Source: an uncultured Pseudomonadales bacterium
Lineage (GTDB): Bacteria; Pseudomonadota; Gammaproteobacteria; Pseudomonadales; Azotimanducaceae
Assembly: GCA_951813295.1 (NCBI GenBank)
Contig: CATOTI010000002.1
Location: 2,418,001 to 2,482,000 of the forward strand
Direction: 5' to 3'
Length of the DNA: 64,000 nucleotides
In this document: positions 8,959 to 16,915 of the stretch, piece by piece
Numbering within the stretch: position 1 is the stretch's first letter
Layout: the number at the start of each line of letters is the position of its first letter
Notes under the pieces: model-generated
The model's input: the letters and a program-made list of their open reading frames with translations, nothing else
Told to the model about the DNA's origin: nothing
The model's database searches: none
Program-made: the position numbers and the translations under genes

Positions 8959-9318
8959 TCACTGAGCCGCCGGTAGAATCCTGCCCATCTCGCCACCACG
9001 TCGGAGCGCGATGGTGGACTCCTCTTGCGCAAGCATGTGCACGCCGGGTTCAGTCGTCTCATCCAGCAGCAGGAGACCGGAACCGCTCTTTGACGCCGCG
9101 AGCTTCACACGAATCTCGCCGTCAGCGTCTCGTAGTCGCAACACGACGTCCTCACCTTGCACGTCGATCTGGGCACGTACCTGGCCCTGGCTATCAAGTA
9201 GCTCGATCGCGCCTGCGCGCAGCACCGGGACGACGTCCTCGTGCTCGGAAGCGGCATAGACGAGACCCGCGCCCGCCACGAAACTGAAGAGGATCCCCAG
9301 AAGGATTTTCGTATTCAT
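8959..9318 (-). CDS. Secreted or membrane-anchored small hypothetical protein
   Basis: 119 residues. The N-terminus MNTKILLGILFSFVAGAGLV plus YAAS is a signal peptide or single membrane anchor, so the rest is probably periplasmic. The mature part is built of short beta-type repeats of the form LDSQGQVRAQIDV, LRDADGEIRVKLAAS and LLLDETTEPGVHML, resembling the strand-turn pattern of small beta-helix or beta-roll proteins. No enzyme motif. It sits in the accessory minus-strand strip; function unknown. Confidence 0.68.
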   Translation of the reverse strand: MNTKILLGILFSFVAGAGLVYAASEHEDVVPVLRAGAIELLDSQGQVRAQIDVQGEDVVLRLRDADGEIRVKLAASKSGSGLLLLDETTEPGVHMLAQEESTIALRRGGEMGRILPAAQ

Positions 9319-9455
9319 GGGATTGCTCGGTTAGTAGAGCCTGCCAGCTCACGCCCGCTGCGAAACGGTGTCAAGCTCGCACGCTTGGGCGTCAGACTCT
9401 GCATTGTGTGCACAAGTGGGGCGATGACGGATCAGGGTCGTTGACGGACGTCGTC

Positions 9456-9965
9456 TTATTCCTTGACGAACATCTTCTTGGCGTCAATGCGCCACATGTC
9501 GCCCGTGAGCCCCTGCATCTTCTGTTGCTCGGCCCAGTCTAGGAACCCCTCACCGTAGAGCTTCACGTACTCGCGGTCGGAGTAGGCGTTGTATGGCTTC
9601 CATTGGGAGTCGTCCTCGGTAACTTCCACCGCAATGCCATGGACGATCAGGGCAAACGATTTCCCGCGCGTATACGAAATGCTGACCCTGCGCTCCTGGC
9701 GTACAAAGGATGTTCGCACTGCCGCGGTTGGTATGCCGATCCAAAGCTTTCCGCGGAAAAACAGAGCGTCGATCGGTGCCACGAATGGGGCACCAGTAGG
9801 TGTGACCGTAGCGAAATGGACTTCAAGAATTCCACCGAGTTGCGCCACGACATCGGCCGCTGCCATCGGCTTCTCGAACATTCCCGCGAGGTGTGATCCA
9901 GCGGACTGCAGGCTCTCGCCCAGAAGCGTTTGGAGCGCTACCAAGTCGTTCGAGGTCTCGTACAT
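9456..9965 (-). CDS. Pyridoxamine 5'-phosphate oxidase-fold (PNPOx-like) protein
   Basis: 169 residues with the split-barrel flavin-binding pattern: HFATVTPTGAPFVAPIDALF, then KLWIGIPTAAVRTSFVRQ and RRVSISYTRG, as in PNPOx-like FMN- or F420-binding proteins. The last 50 residues are more specific and include YKVKLYGEGFLDW-type sequence near WAEQQKMQGLTGDMWRIDAK. A true PdxH is longer, so it is more likely a general flavin-dependent reductase or a heme/flavin-binding protein. Cytoplasmic; part of the accessory strip. Reaction not determined. Confidence 0.78.
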   Translation of the reverse strand: MYETSNDLVALQTLLGESLQSAGSHLAGMFEKPMAAADVVAQLGGILEVHFATVTPTGAPFVAPIDALFFRGKLWIGIPTAAVRTSFVRQERRVSISYTRGKSFALIVHGIAVEVTEDDSQWKPYNAYSDREYVKLYGEGFLDWAEQQKMQGLTGDMWRIDAKKMFVKE

Positions 9966-10120
9966 GCGCGCGTCCCGCGATGGCGTAGCTGAAATCCTAC
10001 GCCTGGCTCCCGCTAGTCACGACCTCGAATCGAGAGCAGACGCCACTGGTGACGTCTAAAAACGGCCGGTTTCCAACCCTGTCATCACGATATCGGCCGG
10101 CGAAAAATCGCCCCCGACTC

Positions 10121-10471
10121 TCAATAGACCTTGATGCCACGAATCGGCTCACCGCCTCCACCGGGTTCCACGAGGTCCACGTGAGTAACGACGCTGTCAT
10201 CGTTGCGCAGGAAGACCATCTCTCCGTCCACGCCTCGACGAAAAGCCGGTCAGGACCCAATTCGTTCACCGGGATATCCACACCGAGGCCGGAGCCTCTG
10301 AAAAAGAGAGCGCCGTCCCGTTCGCTGATCACGATCACGTCGAGCGGCCCATGGGTAAACTCGTACCTCCCGAGGTAATCATGGTCGGTCACCTCGGCCA
10401 CGAGTTCGTCATGGACGAGAGCGTTGGACCGTACAGGCACGATTCTATGCACCGATCCCTGTACTGAGCCG
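10121..10471 (-). pseudogene. Frameshifted remnant of a DUF3471-type C-terminal domain (serine hydrolase tail)
   Basis: Read on the minus strand, the sequence gives a strand-rich segment DYLGRYEFTHGPLDVIVISE then DGALFFRGSG and DRLFVE, which resembles the DUF3471 domain that ends many class-C beta-lactamase-like serine hydrolases. About 10230-10235 the homology jumps to another frame, which continues DGEMVFLRNDDSVVTHVDLV and ends at a TGA at 10123-10121. A one-base slip therefore separates the two halves, and no catalytic hydrolase domain precedes them: the GNAT gene ends at 10472. I interpret it as a decayed fragment of a longer gene. A sequencing error could explain the slip but not the missing N-terminal domain. 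Confidence 0.6.
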
Positions 10472-10936
10472 TCAGATGAGTTTCCGATATAGACGCTGTT
10501 TCGAGCCTTCGAAATCGGACACGCCGAACCAGGTGTAGCCATTCCTCTCGAACAATGCTATTGCGTTCGGCTGCCGTTTCAGCGTGTCGAGCTCTAACGT
10601 TCGATACCCGAGTTCGATGGCGGTTTGTTCGAGCCGTTCCAGAATACGTTGTGCGATACCTTGGCGTTGATATTCCGGATGAACCCTTATCCGCTTGATT
10701 TCAGCTAAGTCACTGTTGACTCGCAGCAAAGCGCCCATACCGATTACCTTTTTCCCTGCCCGTGCGACCAGGAAGTCGCCGCATCGTTCCAGGTACGTGT
10801 GATGGATTCTGTCCAGGTCGTCGTCCCAGGGACCTGGAATGTAGCCGCCGTCATGGTCTAGGACCAGCCGATTCAGTTGCTTGATCGCCTCCGTTTCGTC
10901 GGGGCGAATCTGCGCAATGGCTATCGTCGCGTCCAT
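10472..10936 (-). CDS. GNAT family N-acetyltransferase
   Basis: 154 residues from the ATG giving MDATIAIAQIRPDE; an upstream start at 11008 would add a tail without homology. The acetyl-CoA loop is visible in IKRIRVHPEYQRQGIAQRIL (Q/R-x-x-G-x-A pattern), followed by LELDTLKRQPNAIALFERNG with the typical late-strand motif ALFERNGY. It should transfer acetyl from acetyl-CoA to an amine in the cytoplasm; substrate unknown. Its base composition, and that of the stretch just upstream (10937-11109), looks more AT-rich than the neighbourhood, which together with its company suggests acquired DNA. Confidence 0.85.
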   Translation of the reverse strand: MDATIAIAQIRPDETEAIKQLNRLVLDHDGGYIPGPWDDDLDRIHHTYLERCGDFLVARAGKKVIGMGALLRVNSDLAEIKRIRVHPEYQRQGIAQRILERLEQTAIELGYRTLELDTLKRQPNAIALFERNGYTWFGVSDFEGSKQRLYRKLI

Positions 10937-11109
10937 ACCCTTCTTGCACTTGATGTCTGTTCCGGCTCTACCTGCGTTCGTTTCAGTCATCTCGACGATC
11001 GACCTCACGAACGGTGCTAAGGGCCAATAGCAGCTGTTCGCTACCAGTAACGAATCGGCTCGATGCTTTCAGCCTTAATCAGATCGCTCCTCACTTTCTC
11101 GTATTCATA

Positions 11110-11514
11110 TCAGTTCAGTTCCAATTCATGGCCGTATGGGTCCATGAAACCAAAGGAATAGCAGAGATAGAGGTCGACAATGGATTGGCGTGTCAAAGGC
11201 TGACCATCTTTTCCGGTCAGATTGATGGAAGTGCCAAGAGCGTTTGCAAACTCGATGAATTCTTTTGCCGGTAGTTTGAAAGCGACACCCATGCCGATAC
11301 TGGATTCTTTGTGGCCATTCCCAGCTTCGAACAGCGCGATTCCAGAAGCGCCGCCATCGGCGCTCATATGCAGCGGACCCCCAGGGATTGCCTCCCAGTA
11401 TCTGTATTCCTCGACCCGCTCGAACCCAAGAGTCTGTTCGTACCAGCGGGCGGCGTGTTCCCGATCAGGTACGACGAGGTGCATGTGATCGAGCTGCCCC
11501 AGTTTTATCCGCAT
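11110..11514 (-). CDS. VOC (glyoxalase/dioxygenase superfamily) protein
   Basis: 134 residues from the ATG giving MRIKLGQLDHMHLVVPD. It has the beta-alpha-beta-beta-beta pattern of vicinal oxygen chelate proteins: metal-type ligands His12 region (LDHMHLVV), the helix HAARWYEQTLGF and the closing strand DPYGHELELN with its terminal Glu. Members include glyoxalase I, dioxygenases and fosfomycin- or bleomycin-resistance proteins; which applies here cannot be read. It lies 75 bases downstream of the questin-oxidase-like gene on the same strand and may belong to that transcript. Confidence 0.82.
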   Translation of the reverse strand: MRIKLGQLDHMHLVVPDREHAARWYEQTLGFERVEEYRYWEAIPGGPLHMSADGGASGIALFEAGNGHKESSIGMGVAFKLPAKEFIEFANALGTSINLTGKDGQPLTRQSIVDLYLCYSFGFMDPYGHELELN

Positions 11515-11588
11515 AAAGACCCCAATCCGATAATTCAACTTTGCATTTCGTTCGTCAGCGCATTGGTGCCAAAAAACCATTCCCGACG

Positions 11589-12530
11589 CTACGGCGTTCG
11601 AAAGCCTCGCGGATTGAGCGGCGGCATCGCGGCCTCCAGCACGCTCGCGAGTTGGTCGTAGCCCGGATGGGAGTGGATCGTGGCGAGTTCGCGGCATGAG
11701 AAAGCGATCTTGACGTCGTGTTCCGTGTCGGACGTGAACGGTTGCGGGCCGACGCCGGGTTCGAACGCAGGTGCACCGGCGGCCGCGAAGCCTACTGTCA
11801 TCCCGGCGGCGAGCATTTCGTCGGGTAATGGCACGGTGTTCGAGACGACGCGGAAGGCGTGATAGGCGGTGACGAGGTGTAACGCGAAGAAATGGTGCGT
11901 GGCGTTCAGGATGTCGAGAGCCGCGTCTGCGTAATCCTTGGCGCAGTCGCTGGTCGTGTGCGGGACGAAGTCGGGGTTCGTTTTGATGAAGTGGTCGATC
12001 TTGTCGTCCCACTTGATTCCTTCACCGATCGCCGTCGGCCAGTTGAGCGAGTCGGCGGGTTGGCTCCTGGCGGCGAGGTCAGCGAGGGCTGGCGACGTTC
12101 CGATCACGACCGCATAGGCGAGTCCCGCGGCGATCTCGGCGTCGAGTTCGAACCGCAAGCCGTATGCGAGGCGGATCATGGGATGGAAGGCGTTGCGGGC
12201 CCATCCGGAGACGAGTTCGGGCACGTAGCGCGATACGGTTTCGCTAACGCCCTCAGCTTCGAACTCGCGTTCGAAATAGTCGATGAGCCCGAGAAAGGCG
12301 TCGACGTCGCCCAAGCCTTCGCGCCAGTCGTCGATTCGGTGTCGCGGGGCGTTCGGCTCGAGGTTGGCTTCGTAGCTCGCCATCCACTCCTCGATCGAAG
12401 CGCGAGGCTCGCCGCGTTCGATGAGCGCGAGCGTCGTCATGGCGGTGTGATCCGAAAGGAATCCGCGCCAGATCGGGCGGAAAGACTCGCGGTGTTCTCG
12501 TAAGCGCGTTTCAACCCAGTCTGGGATCAT
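11589..12530 (-). CDS. Questin oxidase-like protein (DUF4243)
   Basis: 313 residues, almost all helical. The pattern near the N-terminus (FLSDHTAMTTLALIERGEPR), AFHPMIRLAYGLRFELDAEI in the middle and HHFFALHLVTAYHAFRV in the last third matches the questin oxidase family, whose fungal members open an anthraquinone ring in a Baeyer-Villiger-like step. Conserved histidines in these three blocks are likely functional. Bacterial members are uncharacterised. It is preceded by a perfect 10-bp inverted repeat at 12539-12572 and lies downstream of a dehalogenase-type HAD gene, so the operon could handle an aromatic or halogenated compound; that is inference. Confidence 0.75.
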   Translation of the reverse strand: MIPDWVETRLREHRESFRPIWRGFLSDHTAMTTLALIERGEPRASIEEWMASYEANLEPNAPRHRIDDWREGLGDVDAFLGLIDYFEREFEAEGVSETVSRYVPELVSGWARNAFHPMIRLAYGLRFELDAEIAAGLAYAVVIGTSPALADLAARSQPADSLNWPTAIGEGIKWDDKIDHFIKTNPDFVPHTTSDCAKDYADAALDILNATHHFFALHLVTAYHAFRVVSNTVPLPDEMLAAGMTVGFAAAGAPAFEPGVGPQPFTSDTEHDVKIAFSCRELATIHSHPGYDQLASVLEAAMPPLNPRGFRTP

Positions 12531-12538
12531 GCGTGCCT

Positions 12539-12572
12539 CACAATAAAGTAATCAAATAGTTTCTTTATTGTG
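12539..12572. promoter_or_regulatory. Perfect inverted repeat upstream of the questin-oxidase-like gene
   Basis: Two 10-base arms, CACAATAAAG (12539-12548) and CTTTATTGTG (12563-12572), are separated by 14 AT-rich bases. The repeat begins nine bases before the ATG at 12530 and is far more AT-rich than its surroundings. It could be an operator for a dimeric regulator or an mRNA hairpin that masks the ribosome site; no T-run follows, so it does not look like a terminator for the upstream HAD gene. Confidence 0.55.
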
Positions 12573-12590
12573 GAGATCTGGGAAGGGAAA

Positions 12591-13277
12591 TCAACCGCCG
12601 TCGAATTCGAGGGCCTCGGCGAAGTCCGCGAGGGTATCGAAGGTCCAGATCGGCGACGCCTTCAGTGCCATCGCCGCGGATGCGTTGCGACGTATCCAAG
12701 CCGTTCGCCAGCCGCGTTCCGTTGCGGGGACGATGTCGTGGAACGCGCTTTGCGCTACGTGGATATGGGACCTACCGTCGATGATCGCTTCGGCGGCTTC
12801 GAACATCTTCGCGCTCGGCTTGTAGGCGCCGATCGACTGGGCGGTCACTCGGGCGTTGAAGGTCGTACCGAGGATTTCTTCGGACGCCGTCAAGAGATCG
12901 TCGTCGATGTTCGAGACCACGACGAGTTCTGCTTTGCCCGCGAGATCGGCGAGGGCCGCCACGCTGTCGTCGTATGCCGGCCAGGCTTTCACGCTCTCGA
13001 CGAATCCCGTCAGTTGGGCCTCCGTCGGCGTGAACGCGAGCCGGCCGCCCAGTGCGGTGAGGACTTCCTTGAGCACGTCCGCGTACGAGCGCCCGTCGGC
13101 TTGGGCCTCGGGTTCGACCGCGGCAAAGAACTCGAGCACGAACTGCTCGGTGACATGCGCATCGTATGACTCCAGAACGGGCTGGATGAATCGAACGATT
13201 CCCGACGCCCAGTCGATCAAAGTCCCGTAGCAATCGAAGGTCAGGACGTCGATGGCGTCGGCGGCGGGCATGCTCAT
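12591..13277 (-). CDS. HAD hydrolase, haloacid dehalogenase type II-like
   Basis: 228 residues. The nucleophile motif is LTFDCYGTLIDW (DxYGT, with the YGTL typical of L-2-haloacid dehalogenases), followed by VVSNIDDDLL (motif II Ser/Asn), the Lys of IGAYKPSAKMF (motif III) and HVAQSAFHDIVPA with the late motif. These residues support a cytoplasmic HAD hydrolase that forms an aspartyl intermediate; dehalogenase activity is plausible but related phosphatases share the motifs. It overlaps the CULT gene by four bases (ATGA), so the two are translationally coupled. Confidence 0.85.
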   Translation of the reverse strand: MSMPAADAIDVLTFDCYGTLIDWASGIVRFIQPVLESYDAHVTEQFVLEFFAAVEPEAQADGRSYADVLKEVLTALGGRLAFTPTEAQLTGFVESVKAWPAYDDSVAALADLAGKAELVVVSNIDDDLLTASEEILGTTFNARVTAQSIGAYKPSAKMFEAAEAIIDGRSHIHVAQSAFHDIVPATERGWRTAWIRRNASAAMALKASPIWTFDTLADFAEALEFDGG

Positions 13278-13747
13278 GTTTCTTCTCTCGTCGATAGCTG
13301 GCTCAGGATCAAGCCGAAAAAGTTCTCGTCTTTATGCTCGAACCACCAGCCCATATGGTTGGCGCACTGCGTGCAGGTGGCGAGGTGCCAGGCAAACCCG
13401 GGGAACCAGCTATCGGCGGCGTGGGCACCGCCCGATATCGTGCAGCCGGGCGCGTAGTGGTAGCAGCCGAAGTGGTGCGTGAAGCCGTGGGGATTGGTGA
13501 ATTGATGATCGAACGATCCGTTCACTTCGCGTTTCGCATCGATATGGCTGATCGCCGCGTCGCAGTTCGCGCAGTAGATGATGCCTTCGGTCGGGACGTC
13601 CGCTTCATCGAGCAGACGCTCGAGGACGGGCGGTAATCGCACCGCGACATCGACGGGGTCATCCGCTGAGGCGATCGGTCCGTGCGCCCGCCCCCATGGA
13701 TGCGTCTGCCTCGTCCAGACGGAATACGGGGATCTCTCCTTGATCAC
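13274..13747 (-). CDS. Stand-alone CULT domain protein (cereblon-type ligand-binding domain)
   Basis: 157 residues, GTG start. Residues 55-150 match the CULT domain of human cereblon: two zinc knuckles CANC (Cys59/Cys62) and CTQC (Cys125/Cys128), the TNPHGF turn, and the tri-tryptophan pocket in DSWFPGFAW (Trp114, Trp120) and HMGWWF (Trp134). In cereblon this pocket binds thalidomide-type drugs and C-terminal cyclic imides of damaged proteins; bacterial single-domain members such as MsCI4 of Magnetospirillum bind the same ligands, but their role is unknown. No signal peptide is seen. It is embedded in a tight operon: FAD reductase upstream by three bases, HAD enzyme overlapping downstream by four. 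Confidence 0.88.
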   Translation of the reverse strand: MIKERSPYSVWTRQTHPWGRAHGPIASADDPVDVAVRLPPVLERLLDEADVPTEGIIYCANCDAAISHIDAKREVNGSFDHQFTNPHGFTHHFGCYHYAPGCTISGGAHAADSWFPGFAWHLATCTQCANHMGWWFEHKDENFFGLILSQLSTREET

Positions 13748-13750
13748 GCG

Positions 13751-14953
13751 CTAGAGCAGTGTCTTCAGATCGGTTTCTGGATTGGCGAGTGCGTCGGGAT
13801 CGGCGGCTTTGCCCACGAGTTGGCGCGCCACCATGAATTCCCGTGCGCTATTAACCGCGTCGGCCGCGACGACCTTGCCGTCCTTGAAATAGAAAACGGC
13901 GAACTCCTGCGTCGCCGGATCGCCGCGGTAGACCGCCTGATCGGCGTCCGTCGAGAAACCGACCATCTGCAGTTTGAGATCGTATTGGTCGGACCAGAAC
14001 CAGGGAAAGGACGAATACGTCTTGTCGCCGCCGAGCATGTTGGCGGCGGCGACACGGGACTGCTCCATCGCATTCGGCACCGATTCGAGTCTCAGCCGGC
14101 GGTCGAGCAAGGCATTCGGATGGTTGGTGCAATCGCCGGCGGCAAAAATGTCGGGATCGCTGGTCTGCGCGCGTTCATCGACGACGATGCCGTTGTCACA
14201 CGTCAACCCCGCGTTCTGTGCGAGTTCGACGTTCGGGATGATGCCGACGCCGATCACGACGAGATCTGCATCGAAGCTCGTCCCGTCCGAGCAGGTGACC
14301 TGTTGAACGTGCCGATCGTCGCCGGCAAAGCTCGAGACGCGCACACCCGTCACAATGTTGACGCCTTTGCCCGCGTGCAGATCGTGGTAGAAAGCCGACA
14401 TCTGCGGCGTCGTGACGCGCGCGAGAATGCGGTCTTCCATCTCGACGACGGTTACCTCATGACCCGTGTCGACGCAGACCGCGGCGACTTCGAGGCCGAT
14501 GTAGCCGCCGCCGACGATGACGACTTTCTTGGGCGACTCGAGTGCGTCGCGGATGGCGTCCACGTCGTTGATCGTTCGCAGGTAGTGGATGCCGTCGAGA
14601 TCGGCCCCCGGTACGTCGAGTTGCCGGGCGCGTGATCCGGTGGCGAGAAGCAGCTTTTCGTAGGCGACCTCGCCGTCGGTTGTCGAGAGCGTCTTGTTCT
14701 CGCGATCGATCGATTCCACGGTGACGCCCGTTCGCACGGTGATGTTCTTGTCGGCGTAGAACTTCTCGGGCCGCAGATACACCCGGTCGATGCCTTGTTC
14801 ACCCTGAAGATACTGCTTCGAGAGCGGTGGCCGCTGATACGGAATGTGCGGTTCATCACCGATGATCGTGATGTCGCCCTCGAATCCTTCCTGTCGAATG
14901 CTGGCCGCGGCCTGTCCGGCCGCGTGACCCGCGCCAACGATGACGATTGCCAA
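13751..14953 (-). CDS. FAD/NAD(P)-dependent oxidoreductase (ferredoxin/rubredoxin reductase type)
   Basis: About 400 residues. I chose the TTG at 14953 because GGGGAT lies seven bases before it and the protein then begins directly with the FAD motif AIVIVGAGHAAGQ; a TTG at 14974 is the alternative. The NAD-binding motif is VVIVGGGYIGLEVAAV, and the second FAD motif is DIFAAGDCTNHPN. The C-terminal domain after residue 310 is the usual reductase dimerisation domain. Such enzymes pass electrons from NADH to a ferredoxin or rubredoxin that feeds an oxygenase. It is the first gene of the operon with the CULT and HAD genes; no ferredoxin gene is close by. Confidence 0.88.
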   Translation of the reverse strand: MAIVIVGAGHAAGQAAASIRQEGFEGDITIIGDEPHIPYQRPPLSKQYLQGEQGIDRVYLRPEKFYADKNITVRTGVTVESIDRENKTLSTTDGEVAYEKLLLATGSRARQLDVPGADLDGIHYLRTINDVDAIRDALESPKKVVIVGGGYIGLEVAAVCVDTGHEVTVVEMEDRILARVTTPQMSAFYHDLHAGKGVNIVTGVRVSSFAGDDRHVQQVTCSDGTSFDADLVVIGVGIIPNVELAQNAGLTCDNGIVVDERAQTSDPDIFAAGDCTNHPNALLDRRLRLESVPNAMEQSRVAAANMLGGDKTYSSFPWFWSDQYDLKLQMVGFSTDADQAVYRGDPATQEFAVFYFKDGKVVAADAVNSAREFMVARQLVGKAADPDALANPETDLKTLL

Positions 14954-15046
14954 AGTCTGATCCCCAAATCTCAAGCGAAATTATTGTAGGCCAAACGCTC
15001 GGTATGATTGAGCGTGGATACGGCGCAACAACGAAATGGGGGGACG

Positions 15047-16129
15047 ATGACCGAGGAGTTCATGACGCTTGGCGAGATCGCGGAGCAAGCGCGTACGAAT
15101 CTGAGCCTAAATCTCTGGGATTACCTACGCGGAGGCGCGGATTCGGAGTCATCGGTCGTCCGTAACCGGATGGCGCTCTCGTCGCTGGCGTTCAGGCCCA
15201 AGATCCTGAACGACGTCTCGACGATCCGCAAAGAGCGGACGCTTCTCGGACACAAACTTCGGATTCCCGTGATCCTGCCGCCGATCGGCTCGATCCAACA
15301 GTTCCACGAAGGGGGTGGTGCGTCGGTCGCAGAGGCGGCGAGTGAGTTCGGCACCATGATGATCCTGAGTTCATCGTGCCAACCCGGCTTCGAAGAGGTC
15401 GCACCGGTCGGCGATTGCGGCAAGGTCTTTCAGCTCTACCTGGTCGGCGATGAAGCCTGGATGGACGACATCATCGAACGCACGATAGTGGCCGGTTACG
15501 ACGCGTTCTGTCTGACGGTCGATACGTCCCTTTACTCGCGCCGCGAACGCGACATTCACAAGCGCTACGTGCCGGGATCCGGGCGGGTCGCCACGAGTGG
15601 AACGGACTTTCTGGCGCAGGCGCGTATGAACTGGGACACCGTCGCGCACATCAAGGAGAAGTTCGATATCCCGCTGATCCTCAAGGGGGTCGCTCGCGCG
15701 GACGACGCGATGCGTGCGGTGGATGCGGGCGTCGACATCGTCTACACCTCGAACCATGGCGGTCGGCAACTCGACCACGCGCGCGGGTGTATCGAAGTCT
15801 TGCCGGAAATCGTTGCGGCCGTCGACGGCCGGGCGCCGGTGATCGTCGACGGTGGGTTCCTGCGCGGCGCCGACGTCGTGAAGGGGCTCTGCCTCGGCGC
15901 AACGGCGGTCGGGGCGGGACGGCTCCTGGCGCTGAGTATGGCGGCACGAGGACCGGCCGGTGTCGTCCGCGCCCTCGAGATCCTCGAACAGGAAATCCAC
16001 CTCACGATGGGTCTCATGGGCATCAGCGACGTCGACGATCTGACACCTGATCTGGTTGAACGCGTGGCGTTGCTGCCGGGTCGGCACGACATGATGTCGG
16101 CCTTCCCGCTGCTCGAAGAAGGCTACTAG
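15047..16129 (+). CDS. FMN-dependent alpha-hydroxy-acid oxidase/dehydrogenase
   Basis: 360 residues from the ATG at 15047, preceded by a G-rich ribosome site; the TTG at 15008 is less likely. The fold is that of lactate dehydrogenase LldD and glycolate oxidase: IPVILPPIGSIQQFHEGG binds the flavin, DAFCLTVDT contributes to the pocket, LILKGVARADDA carries the flavin-binding Lys, and SNHGGRQLD holds the catalytic His and Arg. The enzyme should oxidise a 2-hydroxy acid to a 2-oxo acid. It is transcribed away from the FAD reductase gene. The flavin-loop and C-terminal residues differ from classical LldD, so the substrate is open. Confidence 0.87.
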   Translation: MTEEFMTLGEIAEQARTNLSLNLWDYLRGGADSESSVVRNRMALSSLAFRPKILNDVSTIRKERTLLGHKLRIPVILPPIGSIQQFHEGGGASVAEAASEFGTMMILSSSCQPGFEEVAPVGDCGKVFQLYLVGDEAWMDDIIERTIVAGYDAFCLTVDTSLYSRRERDIHKRYVPGSGRVATSGTDFLAQARMNWDTVAHIKEKFDIPLILKGVARADDAMRAVDAGVDIVYTSNHGGRQLDHARGCIEVLPEIVAAVDGRAPVIVDGGFLRGADVVKGLCLGATAVGAGRLLALSMAARGPAGVVRALEILEQEIHLTMGLMGISDVDDLTPDLVERVALLPGRHDMMSAFPLLEEGY

Positions 16130-16132
16130 CGG

Positions 16133-16903
16133 TTAACGTCCCGTGACGCGCTTGGTGGCGCTGCGGAATCGCTCCGTCTGTTCGGGGCTGCCGCGCAATT
16201 CGTGATTGATCGAGAGTTCCAGTGCGTCGGCCTCATCCGAGCGGGTCGCCTTGTCGATGACGGCCTTCGAAGCTTTGACGGCCGATACGGAGTTCTTGGC
16301 GATCTCCTGGGCGAGATCGATCGCCTTACCCATCAGTTCGGTTTGGCTCACGACGTCGCTCAACATGCCCCAGCTGAAGGCCTCCGCCGCGTCGAACTTG
16401 CGTGCCGTGAGGATGAGTTCTTTCGCTTTCGACGAGCCGACGAGACGCGGCAGGATCGACGCCGCGACAACGAGCCCGTATTCGGCCCCAGGTAAGCGGA
16501 ACGTCGCATTGTCGGAGGCGAGCAGGATGTCGCATGCGATCGCGAGTTGGGCACCACCGCCGTAGCAGTAGCCATTGATGGCCGCGATGATCGGGACTTC
16601 CGTCTTGTGGATCGCGGCAAAGGCGTTCCCGGCAGCACCTGTCGGCTGCGCACGCTCGACCTCGGTGCTCGTGTCCTCGACGCCCGAGAGCTCGAGCATG
16701 TCGGCGCCTGCGCAGAACGCCTTTTCGCCCGTACCGGTCAGCACGATGACGTGAACATCGTCGTCCTGATCGGCGCGCGTCAGCGCATCGGCGAGGGCGG
16801 TCGTCAGACCTCGATTGAGGGCGTGGTGGCGCTCGGGTCGGTTGAGCTTGAGGATCTGGACGTGACCGTCGCGTTCTTCGAGAACAAGGTTTTCTTCGCT
16901 CAT
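16133..16903 (-). CDS. Enoyl-CoA hydratase/isomerase family protein without the hydratase glutamates
   Basis: 256 residues of the crotonase fold. The oxyanion-hole segments are present (AFCAGADM and NGYCYGGGAQLA), so it should bind and stabilise an acyl-CoA. The two glutamates that perform hydration in crotonase are absent: GGGCE is GGGAQ, and the FGxPE motif is FRLPG. It is thus more likely an isomerase, decarboxylase, lyase or other crotonase-type reaction than a simple hydratase. It converges on the hydroxy-acid oxidase gene and is 12 bases downstream of the DUF1820 gene, on the same strand. Confidence 0.87.
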   Translation of the reverse strand: MSEENLVLEERDGHVQILKLNRPERHHALNRGLTTALADALTRADQDDDVHVIVLTGTGEKAFCAGADMLELSGVEDTSTEVERAQPTGAAGNAFAAIHKTEVPIIAAINGYCYGGGAQLAIACDILLASDNATFRLPGAEYGLVVAASILPRLVGSSKAKELILTARKFDAAEAFSWGMLSDVVSQTELMGKAIDLAQEIAKNSVSAVKASKAVIDKATRSDEADALELSINHELRGSPEQTERFRSATKRVTGR

Positions 16904-16915
16904 CAGCTCTTCTTA

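Noticed and set aside
6528..11514. Integron cassette array
   Set aside because: Gene content and single direction are suggestive, but I found no attC core sites (GTTRRRY/RYYYAAC pairs) between the genes and no integrase.
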